NCBI GenBank assembly: GCA_002021875.1
Contig: CP018627.1
Location: 1,302,001-1,366,000, forward strand
Source of the DNA: Streptomyces hygroscopicus
GTDB taxonomy: Bacteria > Actinomycetota > Actinomycetes > Streptomycetales > Streptomycetaceae
Length of the DNA stretch: 64,000 nucleotides
Direction of reading: 5' to 3'
Shown piece by piece: positions 26,801 to 38,800 of this stretch (positions are counted from its first letter, which is position 1; the number at the start of each line of letters is the position of its first letter). Made by a program: the position numbers and the translations under genes. Under the pieces are notes generated by a model. That model was not told the origin of the DNA. It did no database searches and worked only from the letters and a program-made list of their open reading frames with translations.

Positions 26801-29800
26801 CCCTGACCCGCAAACACCACACCCAACCCACCACCAACAGGAGCCCCCACAACCACCAAACCCTCCAAAGCCCCGAGCAACCCCGCACGATCCGCACCCA
26901 CCACCACCGCACGATGCGACAACGCAGAACGAGCAGCCACCAACGACCACCCCACATCCCCGAGATCCAGATCGGGATTCCGCTCCGCGAAGGCCCGTAG
27001 CCGTATGGCCTGCGCCTGCACGCCCGCCTCGTCCCGGGCCGAGAACACCCAGGGAATGGCCGGGAGTTCGATTCGCTCCGGCCCGTGTTCAGGTTCGCCC
27101 GTCGTGTCGGGGGCCTGCTCCAGAATCACATGGGCGTTGGTACCGCTCGCCCCGAACGAGGAGACTCCGGCGCGACGGGCCCGCCCGGCCTCCGGCCACG
27201 CCGTCTGCTCGCCCAGGAGTTCCACCGCGCCGGTGGACCAGTCCACATGCGGTGTCGGCTCATCGATGTGCAGGCTCTGCGGCAGCACGCCGTGGCGCAT
27301 CGCCATCACCATCTTGATCACACCGGCCACACCCGCCGCCGCCTGCGTATGACCAATGTTCGACTTCACCGAGCCAAGCAGCAACGGCCGACTCGGATCG
27401 CGATCCTGACCGTAGGTGGCCAACAGGGCCTGCGCCTCGATCGGGTCGCCCAGCGTCGTCCCCGTACCGTGCGCCTCCACCGCGTCCACATCCCGAGCAG
27501 CAAGCCCGGCGCTCGCCAACGCCTGCCGAATCACCCGCTGCTGCGACGGACCATTCGGCGCCGTCAACCCATTCGACGCACCATCCTGATTCACCGCCGA
27601 ACCCCGCACCACCGCCAACACCCGATGGCCATTGCGCTCAGCATCAGACAACCGCTCCACCAACAACAACCCCACGCCCTCGGACCAACCCGTCCCATCC
27701 GCACCAGCGGCAAAGGACTTGCACCGGCCATCGGCAGCCAGCCCGCCCTGGCGCGTGAACTCCACAAAAACCTGCGGAGTCGCCAGTACGGTGACTCCGC
27801 CCGCGAGCGCCAGCGAACACTCCCCGCGCCGTAGCGACTCGCTTGCCAGATGCAGCGCCACCAGCGACGACGAACACGCCGTGTCCACCGTCAGGGCAGG
27901 TCCCTCCAGACCGAACGTATAGGCCAGCCGCCCCGACGCCACGCTGCCCGCGATGCCCGTGCCCCGATAGCCCTCGATGTCCTCCGGGACATCGGCGAGC
28001 CACGAGCCGTAGTCGTGGTACATCACGCCCGTGAAGACCCCGGTCCGGCTGCCTTTGAGCGTGTCGGGGGCGATTCCGGCCCGCTCGAACACCTCCCAGG
28101 CCGCCTCCAGCAGCAGCCGCTGCTGGGGATCCATCGCCAACGCCTCACGCGGCGAGATGCCGAAGAACCCGGCGTCGAACTCAGTGGCGTCATAGAGGAA
28201 TCCGCCGTCTCCGGCGTACGAGGCACCAGCGCCGTCCTTGGCTCCGGCCAAGGTCGCCAGATCCCAACCCCGGTCCGTGGGCAGCGCGGAGACCGCGTCA
28301 GTGGCCGAGTCGACCAGGCGCCACAGATCCTCGGGAGACTCGACACCCCCGGGGAAGCGGCAGCTCATGCCCACGATCACAATCGGATCGTCGTCGACGG
28401 CCGACACGGGCGCGGTCGGTGCGACGGCGGGCAGGGAGCCCCATACCTCCGCCAGCACACGCTCGGCCAGCAGCCGGGGGGTGGGGTGATCGAAGACGGC
28501 GGTGGCGGGCAGCCGTACGCCGGTGGCCGCGCTGATCCGGTTGCGCAGTTCCACCGCGGTCAGCGAGTCGAAGCCGATTTCCTGGAAGGTCCTCGAAGTA
28601 TCGATGGACTCCGCGGAGACGTGGCCGAGGACACCGGCGACATGTTCCTGCACCAGGCCGACGACCCGGTGTTCCCTTTCGGCCTCCGTCGCTCCGGCGA
28701 GTTGGTGCCGCAGTCCGGCCGGAGTGCCTCCGGTCCCGACTGCCCTACGGACGGGGGCGGTGACCAGGCCGCTCAGGATCGACGGCAATGTGCCCGCGGC
28801 AGCCTGTTCCCGCAACGCCGGCATGTTCAGGGGCGTGGCCAGCACCATCGCCTCATCGGCGACGAGCGCCGCATCGAACAGGTCCAGTCCTTGTTGGCTG
28901 CTGATGCTCGTCCCCACGGACCGGGAGATCCTCGACAGCTGCACCTCGGCCAGATCGGTGGTCAGTTCGCTGCGTTCTTCCCAGAACCCCCACGCGATCG
29001 ACACCCCCGGCAGCCCCCGCGCCCGCCGATGAGCAGCCAACGCATCCAGAAACCCATTCGCCGCCGCATAACTCCCCTGACCCGCATTCCCCAACACACC
29101 CGCCGCCGACGAAAACAACACAAACGCCGACAGATCCAACCCACACGTCAACTCATGCAAATACCAAGCCCCCAACGCCTTCGGCCCCAACACCCCAACC
29201 AACCGCCCCCCATCCAAAGAACCAACCACCCCGTCATCCACCACACCCGCCGCATGCACCACCACACCCAACCCCTCAACCGACCCCACCAACTCCGCCA
29301 CCGCACCCCGATCCCCCACATCACACGCCACCACCCGCACCCGCGCACCCAACCCCTCCAACTCCCCAACCAAACCCCCAACACCCGGCGCACCCCACCC
29401 CCGACGACTCACCAACACCACCTCACCCACCCCATACACCGACACCAAATGACGCGCCACCAAACCACCCAACAACCCCGTACCACCCGTCACCAACGCC
29501 ACACCACCACCCAAACCGGCCACCACACCACCACCGGCCGTACCACCACCCCCCACACCCACCAACCGCGGCACCCACACCCGACCCCCACGCACCGCAA
29601 CCTCCGACTCACCCAGCCCCACCACATCCGGAACCACACCCCCAACCCCACCAACACCCACATCCCCATCAACATCCACCAACACAAACCGCCCCGGATG
29701 CTCCGACTGCGCCGACCTCACCAACCCCCACACCGCACCACCACCCACATCCTCCACACCCTCACCACCCACAGACACCGCACCCCGCGTCACCACCACC

Positions 29801-32800
29801 AACCGCGAACCCCCAAACCGCTCCTCCCCCACCCACAACCCCAAAACCTCCAACACACCCACCACATCAACCCCCGACAACACCCCACACCCCGGCACCA
29901 CACCACCCGAAACCACCTCACCCCACTCCACAAACGACCCCACCCCACACACACCCGCATCCACCCACTCCACCCGATACAACGCATCGCGGCTGCCTAC
30001 CCGGGCGTCGGCGAGCTGTCCCTCCGGGACGGGTCGGAGTACCAGGGAGTCCACCGACAGGACCGCCTCACCCGTCTCATCGGCCACCCTCAGCGACACC
30101 GCGTCCGGCCCGACGGGCGCCAGCGCCATCCGGACAGCGGACGCGCCGACCGCGTGCAGCCTGACTCCGCTCCAGGAGAACGGGAGATACGCCCCGCCGT
30201 CGTCGGTGATCAGGCCCCCCAGTCCGACCCCGTGCAGCCCGGCGTCGAGCAGAGCCGGATGTATCGCGCAGCGAGCCGCATCACCTCTCGCCTCCTCCGG
30301 TAGCACCGCCTCGACGAAGACCTCGTCTCCCCGGCGCCAGGCATCCCGCAACCCCTGGAACACCGGCCCATACGCATACCCCCGCTCCGCCAACGCCGCA
30401 TAAACCCCCTCCACCCCAACCCGCTCCGCACCCGCAGGCGGCCACACCTCCACAGCCGACACCCCACCATCCGCCACCCCCACCACACCCACCGCATGCC
30501 GGACCCACTCACCCTCCCGACACGAAAACACCGACACCGACCGACGGCCCCCCTCACCAGCACCGCCCACCGAAACCTGAACCTCCACCTCACCCCGCTC
30601 CGGAAGCACCAACGGCCCCTCCAACGTCAACTCCTCAACCACCCCACACCCCAACCGCAACCCCGCCTGCAACACCAACTCCACAAACCCCGTCCCCGGG
30701 AACAGGACCACACCGGATACCGAGTGTTCGGCCAGCCACGGCTGACCGGCCGACGAGAGCACGCCGGTGAGCAGAGCACCTCCCGAATCGGGCAAGGGCA
30801 CCACCGCACCCACGAGAGGGTGGTCAACCTCGGCCGAGCCGGGTGTCGACCGGAGGGAGGCCGCCCAGAAGCGCCGACGCTGGAAGGCATAGGTCGGCAG
30901 GTCGATCGCGCGCGCGTCGAGCCCGGTGAACGCCGCCGGCCACTCGACCGCGACGCCCCGGACATGCAACCGGGCCAGCGCGGTGAGGAAGGAGACCAGG
31001 CCGCCGTCATCGCGGCGCAGCGATCCGGTCAACACGATGTCGGTGTCAACGACGTCGGCAGTGTCCTGAATGCCGATGGTCAGCACCGGATGCGGACTGG
31101 CCTCGACAAACGCCGTATGCCCAAGCTCCAGCAGCCCCTCGATCGCGCCCTGGAACTCGACGGTCTCGCGCAGATTCCGATACCAGTACCCGGCATCAAG
31201 CTCCGCGGTGTCCATCAGCCGCCCGGTCACCGTCGAATAGAACGGCACCTCCCCGCCACGCGGCTCCACCCCCGCCAGCGCCTCCGCCAGCTCCCCCCGG
31301 ATCTCCTCCACCTGCATCGAATGCGAGGCGTAATCCACCGGAATCCGCTTGGCCTCCGGAAACTCCACCAACACCGCATCCAGCACCTCAACCACACCAG
31401 ACACCACCGTCGACGCCGGACCATTCACCGCCGCCACCGACAACCCCGGACGATCCCGCAACCGATCAGCAGGCACCGGAACCGACACCATCCCGCCCTG
31501 GCCCGACAGAGCCAGCAACGCCTTACTCCGCAGCACCACCACCCGCGCCCCATCCGCCAACGACAGACCACCCGCCACACACGCCGCCGCGATCTCACCC
31601 TGTGAATGACCCACCACCGCCGACGGCACCACACCAAACGAACGCCACAACTCCGCCAACGACACCATCACCGCCCACAACACCGGCTGCACCACATCCA
31701 CCCGACCCAACGCCACCTCATCACCCAACACATCCCACAACGACCACTCCACCAACGGAGCCAGCACATCCGCACACTCACCCAACCGCCCCGCGAACAC
31801 CGCCGAAGACTCAGCCAACTCCAACGCCATCCCCACCCACTGCGACCCCTGACCCGGGAAGACGAACACCACGCCACGATCCGCCCCGACCGCGCCCGTG
31901 ACCTCCACCGCGTCCAACCCACGTCGCAGTGCGGCGAGGTCCGTGCCCACGACGACGGTGCGATGTGGCAGCAGCGCACGCGTAGATGCCAGCGACCAGC
32001 CCACGTCCGCCGGGGCAAGCGCGGGATTGTCGTCGACGAAGGTCCGCAATTGTTCGATCTGCGCCCGCAGACCCGCCTCGCTCGCGCCCGAAAGCACCCA
32101 GGGCACCGCCACCGGCGCCACGCGATCCTGCCTGCTCTCGGCAGGCGCCTCCGGTGCCTGCTCCAGGATGACATGGGCGTTGGTGCCACTCACTCCGAAC
32201 GCCGACACCGCGGCGCGACGCGGTCGGTCTTCCCACGGCCACTCGGCCGACTCGGTGAGCAACTCCACCGCGCCGGTGGACCAATCCACCTTCGGTGTCG
32301 GCTCATCCACATGCAGCGTTCGCGGCAGCACCCCGTGCCGCAGCGCCATCACCATCTTGATCACACCGGCCACACCCGCCGCCGCCTGCGTATGACCAAT
32401 GTTCGACTTCAACGACCCCAACCACAGGGGGCGCTCCGGATCCCGGTCCTGACCGTAGGTGGCCAACAACGCCTGCGCCTCGATCGGATCACCCAGCGTC
32501 GTCCCCGTACCGTGCGCCTCCACCGCATCCACATCCACCGCCGACAAACGGGCGTTCGCCAGCGCCTGCCGGATCACCCGCTGCTGCGACGGACCATTCG
32601 GCGCCGTCAACCCATTCGACGCACCATCCTGATTCACCGCCGAACCCCGCACCACAGCCAACACCCGATGCCCAAGACGCTCCGCGTCGGACAACCGCTC
32701 CACCAGCAGCATGCCCACGCCCTCGCCCCACCCCGTGCCGTCCGCCGCCCCGGCGAACGCCTTGCACCGCCCGTCCGGGGCCAGCCCGCGCTGGCGCGAG

Positions 32801-35800
32801 AATTCCACGAAAGTGCTGGGCGTCGCCATCACCGTCACGCCGCCCGCGAGCGCCAGCGAGCACTCGCCCCGCCGCAGCGCCTCACTCGCCAGATGCAACG
32901 CCACCAGCGAGGACGAACACGCCGTGTCCACGGTCAGGGCGGGGCCCTCCAGACCCAGCGCGTAGGCGATACGACCGGACATCACGCTGGTCGCGCCACC
33001 GGTCAGGGCATAGCCCTCGTCCGATGCCGAGGGATAGCCCTGGGCCCAGCCGCCGATGAAGACGCCGGTCCTGCTGGATCGCAGGGAGGTCGGCGCCATC
33101 CTGGCGCGCTCGAGGACCTGCCACGCCGACTCCAGCAGCAGTCGCTGCTGGGGGTCCATCGCCAGCGCCTCACGCGGGGAGATGCCGAAGAGTTCCGGGT
33201 CGAACTCCGCGGCGTCGTAGAGGAATCCGCCGGTACGCGCATAGCTGGTGCCGGGCCGGTCCGGATCCGGGTCGTACAGCGCGTCCGTGTTCCAGCCGCG
33301 GTCGTCGGGGAAGTCGCAGAGCACTTCCCGGCCCTCGCTGACGACCCGCCACAAGTCCTCGGGGGACTGGATGTCTCCCGGGAAACGGCAGCTCATCGCG
33401 ATGATGGCGATCGGCTCGTCGAAGGCCACCGCGCCGACGGGCACAGCCGCCTCGGCGGAGGGCACCGCGAGGGAGCCCGACCGGTCGCCGAGCAGTTCCG
33501 AGCACAGCAGGTCGGCAACGGCCCGACAGCTCGGGTGGTCGAACAACAAGGTGGTCGGGAGACGCAGTCCCGTGCTCGTGTTCAGCCGAGTCCGCAGCTC
33601 GACCGCCGTCAGCGAGTCGAAGCCCAGTTGCCGGAAGGGCACCGTCGGGTCGATGGCCGCCGGGTCGCGATGCCCCAGGAGTTCGGCCGCTTGTTCCCGT
33701 ACCAGATCCACCAGCATCCGGTCCTGATCGGCCGCGGGCACCCCGGCCAGTCGCCTCCGCAATCCGGCACGGTCGCCCCGCACCGCCAGGGCGCCGGAGT
33801 TCTTCCGCAGCTGTGGCAGTTCGCTCAGCAGGGGGCTGGGCCGACCGGCCGTGAAGGCCGGGCCGAAGGTCTCCCAGTCCACGTCCGCGATGACCGGGCA
33901 GGGCTCGTCCGGTCCGACGACGTGGCGCAGCGCGGCGACGGCCGACTCCGGCCGCATCGGGCGCAGGCCGATACGGTTCAGCCGCTCCTCGTCCTCGGGC
34001 GCGAGGCTGCCGCCCCAGGTGCCCCATCCGATCGAGGTGGCCGGTAGGCCGCGTGCGCGGCGCCGCTGTGCAAGACCGTCGAGCAGGGCGTTCGCCGCCG
34101 CGTAACCGGCCTGGCCGGCGCCGCCCCAGACCGCCGCTGCCGAGGAGAAGAGGACGAACGCCTCCAGCGACGCGTGGTCGAGCAGCTCGTCCAGGTGCAG
34201 GGCGCCGGTGACCTTGGCGTCGAAGACGGCGGCGTACTCGTCGAGTTCCGCGTCGATCGAACCGCCGAACCGCACGGTTCCCGCGAGATGGACCACGGCG
34301 GTGAGGTCCGGCACCGACGCCAGCACTTCGGCGAGAGCGGCCCGGTCGGTCACATCGCAGGCCGTCATGGTCACTCGGATGCCGAGCGCGGTCAGTTCGT
34401 CTTCCAGCGCGGCAGCCCCCGGGGCCTGCGGGCCGCGGCGGCCCAGCAGCACCAGGTGCTCCGCGCCGGCCTGGGCCAGCCACCGTGCCACGTGTGCGCC
34501 CAGCGCACCGGTACCTCCGGTGATCAGAACCGTGCCGTGCGGGCGCCATGCGTCGGCCGGTCCGGTCGTGGACGCCGGTTCCAGCCGTCGGCCCAGGGTC
34601 GCCGAAGGCCGCACCGCGACCTGGTCCTCGCCGACCGTCTCGGCGAGCACGGCGACGAACCTCCGCAGTACCTGTGCGTCCCAGTGTGTGGGCAGGTCGA
34701 TCAGCCCGCCCCAGTGCCCGGATCGCTCCAGTCCGGCCACCCGTCCGAATCCCCAGACCGCCGCCTGGGTGGGGTTCGGTTCCGGATCCCCCGGCAGGGC
34801 CGCGACGGCCGACCGGGTGACACACCACACCGGAGCCTCGACCTCGGCGGCGGTGACCGCACACAGCAGCTCGACGGTGTGCGCCATCCCCTGGGACAGG
34901 GCCCGATGGGTCGGATGCGGACGCTCGTCGAGGGCCAGGAACGAGACGACACCGGAGATGTCATCGGCTCCCACCACATCCGTCAGCAGCCCGGTCAGGC
35001 CCTGACGCTCCGCGTCGTACGGCACCTGAAGGGTACGGACTCGCGCGCCGCCCTGCTCGCCCAGAGCCCGGGCGCCGGCCATGGCCCATTCGTCTCCTTC
35101 GGGGACCACCGCCAGCCATGTGCCCTGCAGGGTCGGGGTGTCCACCCCGGACAGTGGCTTCCAGGCGATCCGGTATCGCCACGCGGCCACGGCGGACTCG
35201 GCCGTGTCCGCTCCAAGCCAGAACCGTTCCCGCTGGAAGGCGTACGTCGGCAGCTCGACGGCCGAGACACCGGCGAAGAGCGGTCGCCAGTCGATCCGGA
35301 CACCGCGCACATGGAGCTCGGCCAGGTGACTCAGAAAACGCTGGATCGTGCCATCGTCACGACGAAGGGACCCCGTGACGACGGTGTCGGTGGCGGTATC
35401 AGTGGTGGTGGCGTCGGCGGTGTCCTGGATGCCGATGGTCAGCACCGGATGCGGGCTGGCCTCGACAAACACCGTGTGACCCCGGCGAATGAGGGTCTCA
35501 ACGGCGCCCTGGAACTCCACGGTCTCGCGCAGATTCCGGTACCAGTACCCGGCATCCAGCTCCGCCGTGTCCATCAGCCGCCCGGTCACCGTCGAATAGA
35601 ACGGAACCTCCCCGCCACGCGGCTCCACACCCGCCAGCGCCTCCGCCAACTCCCCCCGGATCTCCTCCACCTGCACCGAGTGCGAGGCGTAATCCACCGG
35701 AATCCGCTTGGCCTCCGGGAACTCCGCCAGCACCACGTCCAGCACCTCAACCGACCCGGACACCACCGTCGACGCCGGACCATTCACCGCCGCCACCGAC

Positions 35801-38800
35801 AACCCCGGGCGGTCCCGCAACCGATCAGCAGGCACCGGGACGGACACCATCCCGCCCTGGCCCGACAGAGCCAGCAACGCCTTACTCCGCAGCACCACCA
35901 CCCGCGCGCCATCCGCCAACGACAGACCACCCGCCACACACGCCGCCGCGATCTCGCCCTGCGAATGACCCACCACCGCAGACGGCACCACACCAAACGA
36001 ACGCCACAACTCGGCCAGCGACACCATCACCGCCCACAACACCGGCTGCACCACATCGACACGGCCCAGCGCCCGCTCATCCGCCAGCACATCCGACAGC
36101 GACCACTCCACCAACGGCGCCAACGCATCGGCACATTCACGCATCCGCCCCGCGAACACCGGCGAGGACTCCATCAACTCCAACGCCATCCCGACCCACT
36201 GCGACCCCTGCCCCGGGAAGACGAACACCACGTCTCCGGGTGCTCCGGTGCCCCGTACCACTCCGGACGCGGGTATCCCATCGGCCACCGCGTCCAGACC
36301 GCGCAGCAACTCGTCGCAGTCAGCGCCCACGACCACCGCACGGTGCGACAACGTCGTACGTGTCGATGCCAGCGACCATCCCACCTCTGCCGGGGTGGGA
36401 CGGGGACTGCGCGCCAGGAAGGCGCGGAGGCGCTCGGCCTGCGCCCGTAGCCCCGCCTCGCCCTGACCCGACAACACCCAGGCGACCGCCGTGGCTTCGG
36501 GGCCACCTTCCCCGATGGGATCGGTCGGCCGGGCCGTCTCCGGGGCTTGTTCCAGGATGACGTGCGCGTTGGTGCCACTCACTCCGAACGACGAGACGCC
36601 CGCGCGGCGCAGACCACCGGTCGTGGGCCACGGCATTGCCTCCGTGAGCAGTTCGACCCGGCCGCCGGACCAGTCGACGTGTGGCGACGGCGCATCCACA
36701 TGCAGCGTCTTGGGCAGTGCGGCATGCCGGATCGCCATCACCATCTTGATCACACCGGCCACACCAGCCGCCGCCTGCGTATGACCGATATTGGACTTCA
36801 CCGAGCCCAGCAGCAGTGGCCGATCCGGCACCCGATCCTGGCCGTAGGTGGCCAGCAACGCCTGCGCCTCGATCGGGTCACCCAGCGTCGTCCCCGTACC
36901 GTGCGCCTCCACGGCGTCCACATCCGACGCCACAAGCCCCGCGCCGGCCAGCGCCTGGCGGATCACTCGCTGCTGCGAGGGACCATTCGGCGCCGTCAAC
37001 CCATTCGACGCACCATCCTGATTCACCGCCGAACCCCGCACCACAGCCAACACCCGATGCCCATTGCGCTCAGCATCGGACAACCGCTCGACCACCAGCA
37101 TCCCGACGCCTTCGGCCCACCCTGTGCCGTCCGCCGCCGCCGCGAACGCCTTGCACCGCCCGTCCGCGGCCAGCCCCCGCTGACGGGAGAACTCCACGAA
37201 CATCGCCGGTGTGGCCATCACCGTCACTCCGCCCGCCAAGGCAAGCGAGCACTCGCCCGCCCTCAGCGACTGCGCTGCCAGATGCAATGCCACCAGCGAC
37301 GATGAGCATGCCGTGTCCACGGTGACCGCCGGACCTTCGAGGCCCAGGGTGTAGGACACCCGGCCCGAGGCCACGCTCGCCGCGGTGCCGGTCAGCCGAT
37401 AGCCCTCGGCCGCCTCTCCGGCATCCGCCGCGTAGCCGGCCGACGAGGCTCCGATGAACACACCTGTGCCACTGCCCTTGAGGTGCCCCGCGGGAATCCC
37501 CGCCTGTTCCAACGCCTCCCAGGCTGTCTCCAGCAGCAGCCGCTGCTGCGGGTCCATCGCCGCGGCCTCGCGCGGGGAGATGCCGAAGAACCCCGAGTCG
37601 AACTCGGCGGCGTCGTAAAGGAATCCGCCGTCGCGTGCGTACGAGGTACCGGGGTGGTCGGGGTCGGGATGGTAGAGGCCATCGAGGTCCCAACCCCGGT
37701 CGGACGGAAATCCGGAGATGGCGTCTTCGCCGTCGGCCACCATTCGCCAGAGATCCTCCGGCGAGTGCACCCGGCCGGGGAACCGGCAGCCCATCCCCAC
37801 GATCACCACCGGATCGCCACTGTCGGGCGCCGACTCCGTCGCGGGCACGGTCCGCTCATCCACCCCGCCGTGGAGCCTGCGGTGCAGATGCTCGGCGAGT
37901 GCGGCGGGCGTCGGATAGTCGAACAACAAGGTGCTGGGCAGAGGGAGGGCGGTCGCCTCGCCGAGCCGTTCGCACAGCTCGACGGCGGTGATCGAGTCGA
38001 ACCCCAGTTGCTTGAAGGTTCGCTCGGCGCCGATGGCCGCCACCGACTCGTACCCGAGCACGACGGCCGCGTGCGCCCGGACCATGCCGAGCACCTCGCC
38101 ACCGCTCCGGCCCAGGTCCGAACCCTCAGGCCCGGAGGTGTCCTCAGGCCCCGAAGTATCCTCAGGCTCGGAGACAACCGCAGGTCCGGAGGTGACCGCA
38201 GGTCCGAGCGTGGCCCGGCCCTCGGGGCCGGACGCGGAGATCCAGTACGACTGCCGCTGGAAGGCGTACGTGGGCAGCGGAATCCGCCGTCCACCGGACA
38301 CCAGCGGGTCCCATACCACCTCGGCGCCCGAGACATACAGCTCGGCCAGCGCGGTGACCAGGGCCAGTGGCTCGGACCGGTCGCGGCGGAGCGTGCCCAC
38401 CAGCGTCCCGGGCCTGGTCAGGCAGTCGCGGGCCAGGGTGGTGAGCGCCTTGTCCGGGCCCAGCTCCACGATGGTGGTGACGCCTTCGCCTTCCAGAGCC
38501 CGAATGCCGTCCAGGAACCGTACGGTCCGACGGACATGCCGCACCCAGTACTCCGGGGAACACAGCTCTTCCGCCGTGGCACGGCTGCCGGTCACATTCG
38601 ATATGAGCGGTATCCGCGGCGGCCGGTACGTGAGGCTCTCGGCGATATGCCGAAGCTCGTCGAGGACGGGGTCCAGATGCGGTGAATGGAAGGCGTGGCT
38701 GGTCCGGAGCCGCTTCGTTCTGCGTCCGCGGTGGGTCCACTGCGCCGCGAGGTCGAGTACGGCCCGCTCATCCCCCGAGATCACCGTGGCGGTCGGCCCG

